From Paracoccaceae bacterium (lineage in GTDB: Bacteria; Pseudomonadota; Alphaproteobacteria; Rhodobacterales; Rhodobacteraceae), in contig JAIXZY010000075.1 in assembly GCA_027489355.1 (NCBI GenBank), positions 124,001-188,000 on the forward strand: DNA of 64,000 nt, in the 5' to 3' direction. Position 1 is the first letter of the stretch. Every line of letters begins with the position of its first letter. The notes beneath the pieces were generated by a model that saw only the letters and a program-made list of their open reading frames with translations, was not told where the DNA came from and did not search any database. Shown piece by piece: positions 43,129 to 51,690 of this stretch. The translations under genes were made by a program, and so were the position numbers.

Positions 43129-44136
43129 TCAGATGCGGGGCGACGGGATTCGATTTCCTTGGGCGTCGAACCAGAGAGGGTTTTGCGGGCGGATGTTGAG
43201 CGTCTGCCCCGGTTTCAGGAGGGTATGCGGTTCGGTGAGGGTGATGAGGCTGTGGGGCCCGAGGGAGAGGTGGAGGCGGGTCTGGTCGCCGAGGTGTTCG
43301 ACCCTTTGGATGGTGGCAGGCTGGCCCTCTCCGACGTGGATGTGTTCGGGTCTGAGGCCGATTTGCGCCGCGTTGGCGGGTGCGCCGGGGAAGGCCTGCG
43401 CGGGCAGGAGGTTGATGTGCGGCTGGCCGAGGCGGGAGGCGACGTAGGTCGAGACCGGGTTTTCGTAGATCTCGCGCGGAGTGCCGAACTGGACGAGTTT
43501 GCCGTGGTCGAGGACGCCCACGTGGGTGGCCATCGTCATCGCCTCGATCTGGTCGTGGGTCACGTAGAGGAAGGTGGCGGCGAGGTCGTGGTGGATGCGC
43601 TTCAACTCGATCCGGAGGTCGGCGCGGAGTTTGGCGTCGAGCGAGGAAAGTGGTTCGTCCATCAGGTAGATGCGGGGATTGCGGACAAGGGCGCGGCCGA
43701 TGGAGACGCGCTGCATCTCTCCGCCCGAAAGCGCCGTGGCCTTGTTGTCGAGCTTGTGGGGGATGCGGAGGACCTCGGCCACTTCGGCGACGCGCCTGGC
43801 GATCTGGGCTTCGGGCATCGCGATCATGGGGGAGCGGAGCGGGAAGGCCAGGTTGTCGCGGACGGTGAGGTGGGGGTAGAGCGAGTATTGCTGGAAGACC
43901 ATCGCCACGTCGCGCTGGGCGGGGGTGTCTTGCAGGACGGAGGTGCCGGCGATGCGGACGTCCCCGCTGTCGGGTTTGTCGAGGCCGGCGATCAGGCGCA
44001 GGGTGGTGGTCTTGCCCGCGCCGGTGGGGCCGAGGAGGACGACGAAGGCTCCCGAGGGGATGGTCATGGTGACGTCCTGCAGGGCCTTGGTGGCGCCGAA
44101 GGATTTGGAGAGGTGGGAAAGCGTGACCTCAGCCAT
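43129..44136 (-). CDS. ABC transporter ATP-binding protein (second ATPase)
   Basis: A 335-residue CUT1-type ATPase: Walker A 'GPTGAGKTTT', Q-loop 'MVFQQYSLYPH', signature 'LSGGEMQR', Walker B 'IYLMDEPLSSLDAKLR', switch 'YVTHDQIEA', regulatory 'IGLRPEHI'. The ATG at 44136 overlaps the end of the first ATPase gene by eight bases; the longer open frame from 44211 runs through that gene. Two non-identical ATPases in one CUT1 operon point to a heterodimer, as in the GlpS/GlpT glycerol system. Confidence 0.92.
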   Translation of the reverse strand: MAEVTLSHLSKSFGATKALQDVTMTIPSGAFVVLLGPTGAGKTTTLRLIAGLDKPDSGDVRIAGTSVLQDTPAQRDVAMVFQQYSLYPHLTVRDNLAFPLRSPMIAMPEAQIARRVAEVAEVLRIPHKLDNKATALSGGEMQRVSIGRALVRNPRIYLMDEPLSSLDAKLRADLRIELKRIHHDLAATFLYVTHDQIEAMTMATHVGVLDHGKLVQFGTPREIYENPVSTYVASRLGQPHINLLPAQAFPGAPANAAQIGLRPEHIHVGEGQPATIQRVEHLGDQTRLHLSLGPHSLITLTEPHTLLKPGQTLNIRPQNPLWFDAQGNRIPSPRI

Positions 44137-45223
44137 GATGGACCCCGGCGTTGGCGGCGGTGCGGAAGGCGCGGCCGGTGGTGGCGTCGAAGAGGGCGAG
44201 GCGGGGGGCATTGAGGTGGAGGCCGGTGAGGTCTCCCGCCTTTGCGGGGGTGGTGGAGGGGGTGCGGGCTTTCACAAGGCCGAAGGGGGTGGAGAGGGTG
44301 ACGATCTGGGTGGTGCCGAGGTATTCGGTGGCCTCGATCCGGCCCTTGAACGGGGCGGAGTCGGAGAGGGCGACGTGTTCGGGGCGGACGCCGAGGACGA
44401 GTTGGCCGGAGGCGGGTTCCTGGAGTTGGGGGAGGGGGATTAGGGTGTCTCCCAGCGTCACGATCTCGGACCCGGCGGCGGCGGTGCCGTCGAAGCGCAG
44501 GAAGTTCATCGCGGGGCTGCCGATGAAGTCGGCGACGAACAGGGTCGCGGGGTGGTCGTAGATGTCCTGCGGCGTGCCGAATTGCTCGACGACGCCGTGG
44601 TTCATCACGACGATCTTGTCGCCCATCTGCATCGCCTCCAGCTGGTCGTGGGTGACGTAGACGGTGGTCGCGTGCATGCGGTCGTGCAGCGCGCGGAGCT
44701 CCTCTGCCATGATCTCGCGGAACTCGGCGTCGAGGGCTCCCAGCGGTTCGTCCATCATGAAGGCCTTGGGGTTCCGCACGATGGCGCGGCCGAGGGCGAC
44801 CCGCTGGCGGTCGCCTCCCGACAGGCCGCCGACGGGTTTGTCGAGCATGTGGTCGATGCGGAGGATCTTCGCGACCTCGGCCACCTTGCGCTGCACTTCG
44901 GGTTTGGGGACGCCTTGCGACACGAGGGGATAGGCGATGTTCTTGCGCACGTTCATGTGCGGGTAGAGGGCGAACATCTGGAAGACCATCGCGATGTCGC
45001 GCTGGGAGGCGGGCCTTTGGCTCACGTCCTCGCCGTCGATCAGGATCTCGCCCGAGGTGGGAAGTTCGAGGCCCGCGATCATGCGCAGCGTCGTGGTCTT
45101 GCCGCAGCCCGAAGGGCCGAGGAGCATGAAGAACTCACCATCCCTGATGGTGAAGCTGGAGCCCTTGACGGCGGTGAAAGCGCCGAATTCCTTGCGGAGG
45201 TTTCTGATGACGATTTCGGCCAA
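44129..45223 (-). CDS. ABC transporter ATP-binding protein (first ATPase)
   Basis: A 364-residue CUT1-type ATPase with Walker A 'GPSGCGKTTT', Q-loop 'MVFQMFALYPH', signature 'LSGGDRQR', Walker B 'AFMMDEPLGALDAEFR' and switch 'YVTHDQLEA'. It differs from the second ATPase at many conserved flanks (for example 'GALDAEFREIMAEEL'), a pattern also seen in GlpS/T-type pairs. It starts 4 bp after the small membrane protein gene and overlaps the second ATPase gene. Confidence 0.92.
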   Translation of the reverse strand: MAEIVIRNLRKEFGAFTAVKGSSFTIRDGEFFMLLGPSGCGKTTTLRMIAGLELPTSGEILIDGEDVSQRPASQRDIAMVFQMFALYPHMNVRKNIAYPLVSQGVPKPEVQRKVAEVAKILRIDHMLDKPVGGLSGGDRQRVALGRAIVRNPKAFMMDEPLGALDAEFREIMAEELRALHDRMHATTVYVTHDQLEAMQMGDKIVVMNHGVVEQFGTPQDIYDHPATLFVADFIGSPAMNFLRFDGTAAAGSEIVTLGDTLIPLPQLQEPASGQLVLGVRPEHVALSDSAPFKGRIEATEYLGTTQIVTLSTPFGLVKARTPSTTPAKAGDLTGLHLNAPRLALFDATTGRAFRTAANAGVHHG

Positions 45224-45226
45224 GGT

Positions 45227-45415
45227 TCACTCCGGGAAATGGCTGGTGATGATGAACATCACCGTGCCGACCAGCGTCACGAGGAAGGACCAGGTGTAGG
45301 CCCAGAGGAAGAAGGGCTGCATCAGCATCACGACGCCAAGCGCGATGAGGATCGTGGCGAGCATCTCCCACGGGCCGCGTTTAAGGCGGAGGAGGCCGGT
45401 GAGGAAGCCAGTCAT
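45227..45415 (-). CDS. Small two-helix membrane protein in the ABC operon
   Basis: A 62-residue protein with two hydrophobic helices, 'MLATILIALGVVMLMQPFFLW' region and 'WSFLVTLVGTVMFIITSHF' in outline. Small hydrophobic proteins of this kind (DUF2160/GlpU-like) occur in glycerol-type CUT1 operons between permease and ATPase genes. That identity is a guess from position and size. It lies 3 bp before the first ATPase gene and is separated from the permease gene by a 73-bp spacer with two stem-loops. Confidence 0.65.
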   Translation of the reverse strand: MTGFLTGLLRLKRGPWEMLATILIALGVVMLMQPFFLWAYTWSFLVTLVGTVMFIITSHFPE

Positions 45416-45433
45416 CGTGTGGCACCGGGGCGA

Positions 45434-45485
45434 CGAGTTTTCTGCGAAAACTCGGGGGTGAAGCGGGATTTTTCGCAGAAAAATC
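45434..45485 (-). other. Tandem stem-loops with complementary loops
   Basis: Stem 1: CGAGTTTT (45434-45441), loop CTGCG, AAAACTCG (45447-45454). Stem 2: GATTTTT (45467-45473), loop CGCAG, AAAAATC (45479-45485). The two loops are reverse complements, and TTTTCTGCGAAAA of the first is the complement of TTTTCGCAGAAAA of the second, so alternative long pairing or loop–loop contact is possible. They lie within the operon between the permease and the small membrane protein genes. Confidence 0.65.
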
Positions 45486-45488
45486 GTG

Positions 45489-46430
45489 TCATTTGCGTAC
45501 CGCGCCGAAGGTGATCCCGCGCAGGAGGTGTTTGCGCAGCAGGATGGTGAAGATCATCACGGGGAGGAGGAAGAGCGTCGCGCCCGCGGCGACGGCGGGC
45601 CAGTCCTGGCCACCGACGCCAATGATCGTCGGGATGAAGGGCGGCGCGGTCTGGGCGTTGCCGGAGGTGAGGAGGACGGCGAAGGCGTATTCGTTCCAGG
45701 CGAAGATCAGGCAGAAGATCGCGGTCGACGCGATGCCGGTGGCGGCCTGCGGCAGGACCACTTTGCGGAAGGCCTGGAAGCGGGTGTAGCCGTCGATCAG
45801 GGCGGCCTCTTCGTATTCGCGGGGGATCTCGTCGATGAAGCCTTTCAGGAGCCAGACGGCGAGGGAGATGTTCACGGCGGTGTAGAGGAGGATCATGCCG
45901 AGATGCGTGTCGGATAGCCCAAGCTCGCGGTACATGAGGTAGATCGGGATCGCGACGGCGATGGGGGGCATCATCCGGGTCGAGAGGATGAAGAACAGGA
46001 GGTCGTCCTTCAGCGGGACCTTGAAGCGGCTGAAAGCGTAGGCGGCCAGCGTGCCGAGGATGATGCTGAGCGCCGTGGAGCCGAAGCCAATGATGACCGA
46101 GTTCATGAACCGCTCACCGAACCGGCTGGGGCCGGTGATGATCGTGCCCTGGCGGCGGGCGATTTCCTCCATCAGGCCCTCAGGCGGGGGGAGGGCTTCA
46201 AGCTCTGACACCGCGGGGCGGGTGCGGGTGGTGAAGAGGTTGACGTAGCCTTCCACCGTCGGATCGAAGAAGACCTTTGGCGGGTAGGAGATCGAGTCCG
46301 GGCCGGTCTTGAAGCTGGTGGAGATGATCCAGACGAGCGGCAGGAGGGTGATGACCGTGTAGAGCGTGACCAGAAGGGCGGCGGCCCATTTCGAGGTTTT
46401 CGAGGGTTCGGTGACGGAATAGGCGCTCAT
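45489..46430 (-). CDS. Carbohydrate ABC transporter permease (MalG type)
   Basis: A 313-residue channel subunit with about six helices. The EAA loop is 'PREYEEAALIDGYTRFQAFRKVVLPQA' in outline, and the end 'KHLLRGITFGAVRK' is the typical CUT1 C-terminus. A long first periplasmic loop (~45-105) is larger than in MalG proteins for simple sugars and resembles polyol-type transporters. I chose the ATG at 46430. The 175-bp gap to the upstream permease gene holds palindromic repeats. Confidence 0.9.
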   Translation of the reverse strand: MSAYSVTEPSKTSKWAAALLVTLYTVITLLPLVWIISTSFKTGPDSISYPPKVFFDPTVEGYVNLFTTRTRPAVSELEALPPPEGLMEEIARRQGTIITGPSRFGERFMNSVIIGFGSTALSIILGTLAAYAFSRFKVPLKDDLLFFILSTRMMPPIAVAIPIYLMYRELGLSDTHLGMILLYTAVNISLAVWLLKGFIDEIPREYEEAALIDGYTRFQAFRKVVLPQAATGIASTAIFCLIFAWNEYAFAVLLTSGNAQTAPPFIPTIIGVGGQDWPAVAAGATLFLLPVMIFTILLRKHLLRGITFGAVRK

Positions 46431-46470
46431 GGGTGCGCTCCATGTCTGGCCGGGTGCCCCCCCACCCGAT

Positions 46471-46562
46471 CCCTCCCCCACACAGGGGGGAGGGAGGCGC
46501 GGGATGGATGCGGTTGCGCAAGATGGTCGGTCTGGGCGGCTCCCCTTCCCCTGGTGGGGAGG
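46471..46562. repeat. GC-rich palindromic repeats inside the ABC operon
   Basis: CCCTCCCCC (46471-46479) pairs with GGGGGAGGG (46486-46494). A second stem CTTCCCC-TGGT-GGGGAGG lies at 46545-46562. Similar CCCTCC/GGGGAG palindromes lie at 47587-47647. They look like inserted dispersed elements rather than part of the genes. Confidence 0.6.
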
Positions 46563-46605
46563 AGATGGGGGTGGGGGGTTGCGGCGAAGGTGGGTGCGTA
46601 GGACA

Positions 46606-47550
46606 TCACCGTTCCTTCACCTTGTTGAGCGCCTTCACATAGATCGAGGCCAGACCGAAGACGGTGACGAAGAGGATGATCGCGTAGGCGCTGGAATAGC
46701 CGGTGCGCCATTTTTCGAAGGCTTCGCGCTTGAGGTCGATGGAAGTGAGCAGCGTCTCGCTGCCCGGACCGCCACCGGTCAGCAAATTGACCATGTCGAA
46801 CATCTTGAAGTTCTCGATCCCTCGGAAGAGGACGGCGAGCATGAGGAACGGGAGCACCATCGGCACGGTGATGGTCCAGAACTGCCGCCACTTCGAGGCG
46901 CGGTCGACCTCGGCGGCCTCGTAGATGTAGTCGGGGATGGACCTGAGGCCCGCGAGGCAGATCAGCATCACGAAAGGCGTCCACATCCAGGTGTCGACGA
47001 TGACGATCGACCAGGGCGCGAGGCCGCCGGGGCCGAGCATCGAGAAGCTGGCGGCCGGGATGCCGGTGAAGAATTCGACGATGTAGTTCACCACGCCGAT
47101 CTGCGGCTGGTAGAGGAAGGTCCAGAAGTTGCCGACGACCGCGGGGGACAGCATCATCGGCAGGACGATCAGCGTCGTCAGGATGTCATTGCCCTTGAAC
47201 TTGCGATTGATGAGCCAGGCCAGGGTGAAGCCGATCAGCACCTGGAAGAAGATGGTCCAGATCAGGAAATGCGCGGTGGTGGTCATGTTCGACCAGATGT
47301 CTTCGTCGGTCAGGATGCGCTCGTAATTGCGCAGGCCGACCCATTTGACCTCGGCATTCGGCTTGTTGGCGGCGTAGTTGGTGAAGCTGAGGCGGATGGT
47401 CCAGATCAGCGGGAAGATGTTGATCGCCAGAAGAAGGAAGATCGTGGGGGCCACGAAGATCCAGGCAATGGCGCGGTCCGACAAGCCGCGCACCTTGCGG
47501 GCGAGGGTCGGCGGGGTTCCTCTGGCCGCGATGTCGATGGGGTTTGCCAT
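46606..47550 (-). CDS. Sugar ABC transporter permease (MalF type)
   Basis: A 314-residue channel subunit. Helices include 'AIAWIFVAPTIFLLLAINIF' and 'FLIWTIFFQVLIGFTLAWLI'. The EAA loop is 'PDYIYEAAEVDRASKWRQFWTITVPMV' in outline. It pairs with the permease encoded downstream to form the membrane channel. Confidence 0.9.
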   Translation of the reverse strand: MANPIDIAARGTPPTLARKVRGLSDRAIAWIFVAPTIFLLLAINIFPLIWTIRLSFTNYAANKPNAEVKWVGLRNYERILTDEDIWSNMTTTAHFLIWTIFFQVLIGFTLAWLINRKFKGNDILTTLIVLPMMLSPAVVGNFWTFLYQPQIGVVNYIVEFFTGIPAASFSMLGPGGLAPWSIVIVDTWMWTPFVMLICLAGLRSIPDYIYEAAEVDRASKWRQFWTITVPMVLPFLMLAVLFRGIENFKMFDMVNLLTGGGPGSETLLTSIDLKREAFEKWRTGYSSAYAIILFVTVFGLASIYVKALNKVKER

Positions 47551-47586
47551 GATCCGGGTTCCGTTGGGGAATAAGTCCCAAGCCTA

Positions 47587-47647
47587 CCCCCTTTGGTGAC
47601 TGGGGGAAGGTGTTTGAGAGGGTGCCCCCCTCCCATGGGGGAGAGGG
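47587..47647. repeat. GC-rich palindromic repeat between permease and binding-protein genes
   Basis: CCCCC (47587-47591) with GGGGG (47602-47606), then CTCCC (47630-47634) with GGGAG (47639-47643). Same composition as the elements at 46471-46562. It may reduce read-through from the binding-protein gene into the permease genes. Confidence 0.5.
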
Positions 47648-47660
47648 GCCGATATGCGGG

Positions 47661-48983
47661 TCAGAGCTTGCCTTCGTCCTCGAAGACTTCGGTCCAGTCG
47701 GCGATCAGGCCGTCCAGAGCCACCTTGGCGGTGCCGTTTCCGGCGACCACATAGTCGTGGAAACGGGCCTGGCTGGCCTGGAGGAGCGAGGCGTAGGACG
47801 GCTCGGCCCAGAAGTCCTTCACGATGGCCATCGAGTCGAGGAATGTCTGGGCGTAGGGCTGGCTGGTGGCGAAGGCCGGGTCTTCCACCACGGCGCGCAG
47901 ACAGGAGAAGCCGCCCATCGACCACCACTTCTGCTGCACGTCCTGCTGGGCAAACCACTTGATGTAGGCGAGCGCCCCGTCGACGTTGTCGGAGTTCGCC
48001 ACGACGCTGATCCCCTGGCCGCCCAGCTGGGCGAAACGCTCGCCGTTGGGGCCGGCCGGGTTCACCAGATAGCCGGTCTTGCCGCCGCCGACGTTGGGGT
48101 CGACCTCGAAGCCGGGCCAGGTGAAGGCGAAGTTCATCTGGAGCGCCACCTGCCCCGATTTGTAGGCGTCGATGCCTTCGCCCATGTAGGTGTTCGAGGT
48201 GCCCGGTGCGACGCAGCAGTCGTAGAGCGACTTGTAGAACTCCAGCCCCGCGACGGCACCTTCCGAGTTCACGAAGCCTTCCATCTCATAGGGCTTTTCC
48301 GGGTTGTCGTACTTGAAGCCGAAGCTGTAAAGCACGTCCATCACGCCCATCGTGATGCCTTCGGACCCGCGTTCGGTGTAGATTGAGGCGCCGTAGACGG
48401 TCTTGCCGTCGATGTCGCGGCCCTGGAAGAATTCGGCCACTTCCTTCAGTTCTGCCATCGTGGCGGGCGGCGTCAAGTCGCGGCCGGTCTTTTCCTTGAA
48501 GGCGGCCTGGATGTCCGGGCGCTCGAACCAGTCCTTGCGGTAGGTCCAGCCGACCACGTCGCCGAAGGCGGGCAGCGACCAGTAGTTCGGCGTGTTCTTC
48601 GGCCATTCCGAATAGCCGGTCACCGTGGCGGGGACGAAGGCATCCATCGAGATGCCCTCCTTGTCGAAGAAGTCGTTCAGCTTCAGGTACCAGCCGTTTT
48701 CGGCCGCGCCCCCGATCCACTGGCTGTCGCCGATCATCAGGTCGCACAGCTGGCCGCCGGAGTTCAGCTCGTTCAGCATTCGGTCGGCGAAGTTGGGCCA
48801 GGGGACGAACTCGAAGTTCATCTTGGTGCCGGTCTGGGCCTCGAAGTCCTTCGAAAGCTCGACCAGAGCGTTTGCCGGGTCCCAGGCGGCCCAGCAGAGG
48901 GTGAGTTCGCTACCCTGCGCGCTGGCTTGCGTTGCCCAGGCCAGTGCAATGGCCGCCGAGGCGGCGAGTGATGTCCATTTCAT
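47661..48983 (-). CDS. CUT1 ABC transporter substrate-binding protein
   Basis: A 440-residue periplasmic binding protein with a signal peptide ending near 'ATQASAQ'. 'LTLCWAAWDPANALVELSKDFEAQTG', 'DLMIGDSQWIGGAAENGWY' and 'NFAFTWPGFEVDPNVGGGKTGYL' in outline match the extracellular solute-binding family 1. It is shorter than the glycerol binding protein GlpV (about 570 residues), so the ligand need not be glycerol. It is the first gene of the operon ending in dihydroxyacetone kinase, behind a LacI-type operator. Confidence 0.9.
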   Translation of the reverse strand: MKWTSLAASAAIALAWATQASAQGSELTLCWAAWDPANALVELSKDFEAQTGTKMNFEFVPWPNFADRMLNELNSGGQLCDLMIGDSQWIGGAAENGWYLKLNDFFDKEGISMDAFVPATVTGYSEWPKNTPNYWSLPAFGDVVGWTYRKDWFERPDIQAAFKEKTGRDLTPPATMAELKEVAEFFQGRDIDGKTVYGASIYTERGSEGITMGVMDVLYSFGFKYDNPEKPYEMEGFVNSEGAVAGLEFYKSLYDCCVAPGTSNTYMGEGIDAYKSGQVALQMNFAFTWPGFEVDPNVGGGKTGYLVNPAGPNGERFAQLGGQGISVVANSDNVDGALAYIKWFAQQDVQQKWWSMGGFSCLRAVVEDPAFATSQPYAQTFLDSMAIVKDFWAEPSYASLLQASQARFHDYVVAGNGTAKVALDGLIADWTEVFEDEGKL

Positions 48984-49041
48984 GCGTTCCTCCCGGTTTG
49001 ATGGAATTGGACCCGTGGCCGGGCCTTCTTTAGTTGCGCTG

Positions 49042-49071
49042 ACGATAGGCAGGGTCGAGCGGGCCTGTAAA
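49042..49071 (-). promoter_or_regulatory. Candidate sigma-70 promoter of the ABC–dihydroxyacetone kinase operon
   Basis: On the minus strand TTTACA (49071-49066), 18 bp, TATCGT (49047-49042), about 60 bases before the binding-protein start. The LacI-type palindrome lies just upstream of the -35 element. Confidence 0.45.
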
Positions 49072-49078
49072 GCATTTC

Positions 49079-49094
49079 TGAGGAACGTACCTCA
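49079..49094. promoter_or_regulatory. LacI-type operator before the binding-protein gene
   Basis: TGAGGAACGTACCTCA has arms TGAGG/CCTCA around ACGT, with only one mismatched pair and the central CG of LacI-family sites. It lies between the LacI gene end and the operon it should control. Confidence 0.6.
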
Positions 49095-49134
49095 TTTTTT
49101 GGTGCAGGCCGGAGTCAAACCGATTTGAGGGGGT

Positions 49135-50205
49135 TCAGGCGATCTGATCGTCGGGGGTTGGGCCTGGGGGATCGGGCAGGATGGGAAGGTTTTCGCGCAG
49201 GACGATCTCGATTCGAATCTGTTCCTGGCTTTCGTCCAGCGGCTGGTTGTCGGCCTTCGCGCGCAAGACGCGCAGCGTCGAGCGGGCGAGGTGCCCGAGG
49301 TTCTGGGTGATAACGGCCGTGACCTGGCCCTGCTGGAGCGCCGTCCGCACGTGAGGGGTCAATTCGTGGCAGATTACCGTAATGCGACCCGAAAGCTTCA
49401 TGTCGTCAATAAGTTGCGTCAGCGCGCGATGTCCGTCTCCCATGGAGTAGATGCCGATCACGTTGGGGGAATTGGCCAGGCGTCGGGTGACGACTTCGCG
49501 CAGGGTGCCGCTTGACCCATGTGTTTCAAGCGAGGGAAGGACATCGAGATTGGGGAAATCTCGCAGCATCACTTCGTCGAAGCCACGACGTCGGTCGACC
49601 ATGTCCCTCGCAAGAAGCGACTGGCCGACAACGATGATCTGTCCCGGCCCGGCCCCGAGAAAACGGCCCATCAGCACGCCAGCGGTGCGGCCCGCCGCAG
49701 TGTTGTCGATGCCCACGAAATGATCGCAACCGGCATTTGGCAGGTTCGAGACCAGTGCCACGACGGGAATGCCCTTCGACCGCACGAGCCGGACCGCGTC
49801 GCGGACAACGGGTGTCTCTGGTGCCATGAGGGCGGCGCCGACATAGCCCTGATGGGGTAGAGACGCCAGAAGTGCGGCCAATTGATGCGGGTCCTCGGCC
49901 GGAAACCGCAGCAGCCGAAGATCGATTCGACTTGTGACGGCCAGCGACCCGGCCGTGGCAAGGGCATCTGCAAGCGATTGGACAAATTGACTTTCCGTGT
50001 CAGGAAGGATCGCCGCAACCTTGTAGGACCGGCCCCGCGCAAGGTTTGCGGCCGCCAGGTCCCTTACGTAGCCAAGCCGCGCGATGGCTTCGTTGACCGC
50101 CGAGATCGTCTTCTCGCGGACGCCCGGCCGACCGTTCAGCACGCGGTCCACGGTCGCCAGGCTGACGCCGGCCTCACGGGCAATGTCGGTCACTGTTGGC
50201 CGCAA
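49135..50205 (-). CDS. LacI family transcriptional regulator of the ABC–kinase operon
   Basis: A 356-residue repressor. The HTH is at the extreme N-terminus: 'RPTVTDIAREAGVSLATVDRVLNG', then 'VNEAIARLGYVRDLAAANLARG'. The effector domain has 'FVGIDNTAAGRTAGVLMGRFLG' and 'IGIYSMGDGHRALTQLID' in outline. The TTG at 50205 is the best start because GGGAG lies six bases upstream and LacI proteins usually begin just before this motif. The frame is open to 50295 but adds no conserved sequence. It reads in the same direction as the transporter operon and the operator lies downstream of its stop. Confidence 0.88.
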   Translation of the reverse strand: MRPTVTDIAREAGVSLATVDRVLNGRPGVREKTISAVNEAIARLGYVRDLAAANLARGRSYKVAAILPDTESQFVQSLADALATAGSLAVTSRIDLRLLRFPAEDPHQLAALLASLPHQGYVGAALMAPETPVVRDAVRLVRSKGIPVVALVSNLPNAGCDHFVGIDNTAAGRTAGVLMGRFLGAGPGQIIVVGQSLLARDMVDRRRGFDEVMLRDFPNLDVLPSLETHGSSGTLREVVTRRLANSPNVIGIYSMGDGHRALTQLIDDMKLSGRITVICHELTPHVRTALQQGQVTAVITQNLGHLARSTLRVLRAKADNQPLDESQEQIRIEIVLRENLPILPDPPGPTPDDQIA

Positions 50206-50419
50206 GTCAGACTCCCAAGGTAATCCAGGGCGACTATTGGACGGTTGATGAGGTGCGTCAATCAGAGGGTGAGGCAAAAGGGAAGGGCGATTCAATCAGG
50301 ACTCGCAAGCGCGTGGCATGTCCGTCGTTTTCTGGCATCACATGACGTTCAGACAAGCGGCTTGGACTTTCCCCAGCCCTTGTGGGGATCGTTAGCTCAT
50401 TTTTCTGATCAGGATGGTG

Positions 50420-50509
<90 letters not shown>

Positions 50510-50693
50510 GCGCTTCAGGGGTCGTCTATGTGGCGCGGTGGATAGCCGGGGCGTGGACCTTGCGCAAGGGGTAATCGGCAGAATTCCTGGCGGCGCAGGC
50601 GCGCCGATCACGGGCTGTTGCGGGGCGGGGCGCTTGGCAAGCTGGGGGGAAGGGACTAGCTCTGCGGAACACCCCTTCCCGGAAGGTCCGCCC

Positions 50694-51557
50694 ATGTCCC
50701 TGTCGCGCCTTGCGCTTGTCGTGTCGATGGTCCTTGGCCAGCCTGTTCTGGTCCAGCCCGTTCTGGCCCAGACCGCAGCCGCCGAGCCCGCCGGCGAGGC
50801 TTCGGTCGACCGGCTGGCCGAGGTTATGGATCTGGACGCCTTGTTCCAGGTGCTGCGGGACGAGGGGATCGCGCACGGACAGGATCTGCAGCAGAGCATG
50901 TTCCCGGCGGGCGGCGGTTCGGGCTGGACGGCCGAGGTCGCGGCCATCTACGACGTTGCGCGTCTGCAGCCCGCCTTCACGGACGCGCTGCGTGCGGATC
51001 TGGCCGATGACCCCGCCGCGCTGGAGGAGATCATCGCCTTCTTTGCCTCGGACCTGGGGCAGCGGGTCGTCGCGCTTGAGATCGAGGCGCGGAAGGCATT
51101 CCTTGACACGGCAGCGGAGGAAGCCGCTCGCGTCGCCGCCGAGGATGCGGCTGCGGCCCGCGATCCGAAGGTCGCCCTCGTCGGCCGCATGATCGAGGCC
51201 GGGGACCTGCTGGAGATGAATGTGGCGGGTGCCTTGTCGGGCAGCCTGGCCTTCATGACCGGGATGGCCGAGGCCGGCGCCTATGGGAACATGCCGCAGG
51301 ACCAGCTCATGTCCGATGTCTGGGGGCAGGAGGAGCAGGTGCGCGCCGACACGCAAGCCTGGCTGAACGCCTACCTGGGCCTCGCGTACCACCCGCTGAC
51401 CGACGCCGAGCTGGACAGCTACATCGCCTTCTGGGAAAGCCCCGCGGGCCAGAAGCTGAACGCGGCGCTGTTCACCGCCTTCGACAGCGTTTTCCGGCAG
51501 GTTTCGCTGGAACTTGGCCGGGCGGCGGGGCGCGCGATGCAGGGCCGGGATATCTGA
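50694..51557 (+). CDS. DUF2059 domain-containing secreted protein
   Basis: A 287-residue protein with a signal peptide ('ALVVSMVLGQPVLVQPVLA', cleaved near AQTAA). It contains two copies of a DUF2059-like helical segment: 'LADDPAALEEIIAFFASDLGQRVVALE' and 'PLTDAELDSYIAFWESPAGQKLNAAL' in outline, each ending in the 'F..S..G..' pattern. Function unknown; probably periplasmic. The ATG at 50694 has GGAAGG upstream; the longer frame from 50538 lacks any signal. Confidence 0.78.
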   Translation: MSLSRLALVVSMVLGQPVLVQPVLAQTAAAEPAGEASVDRLAEVMDLDALFQVLRDEGIAHGQDLQQSMFPAGGGSGWTAEVAAIYDVARLQPAFTDALRADLADDPAALEEIIAFFASDLGQRVVALEIEARKAFLDTAAEEAARVAAEDAAAARDPKVALVGRMIEAGDLLEMNVAGALSGSLAFMTGMAEAGAYGNMPQDQLMSDVWGQEEQVRADTQAWLNAYLGLAYHPLTDAELDSYIAFWESPAGQKLNAALFTAFDSVFRQVSLELGRAAGRAMQGRDI

Positions 51558-51567
51558 GCCGCGCCTG

Positions 51568-51596
51568 TTGACTCTGGCCCGCGATCGACGCATAAG
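51568..51596 (+). promoter_or_regulatory. Promoter of the rplU–rpmA operon
   Basis: TTGACT (51568-51573), 17 bp, CATAAG (51591-51596). This gives a leader of roughly 140 bases before rplU. Confidence 0.55.
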
Positions 51597-51651
51597 CGCG
51601 CATCTTGGGCCAAGGGGTGACTCTCGGCCCGGGGTCTATTATTTGAAATGA

Positions 51652-51690
51652 CGCCCGCAAGGGCGCGCTGTCCGAGGCGGGGAAACCCCG
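51652..51690 (+). promoter_or_regulatory. Structured leader of rplU (possible autoregulatory element)
   Basis: CGCCC-GCAA-GGGCG (51652-51665) is a GNRA-capped stem. CGGGG-AAA-CCCCG (51678-51690) is a second stem. Ribosomal protein operons often carry leaders bound by their own product; whether L21 binds here is unknown. Confidence 0.4.

Noticed and set aside
41490-48983. Calling the ABC operon a glycerol transporter (glpSTPQUV)
   Set aside because: The two ATPases and small membrane protein are suggestive, but gene order differs, the binding protein is about 130 residues shorter than GlpV, and no glycerol kinase or glycerol-3-phosphate dehydrogenase is present.
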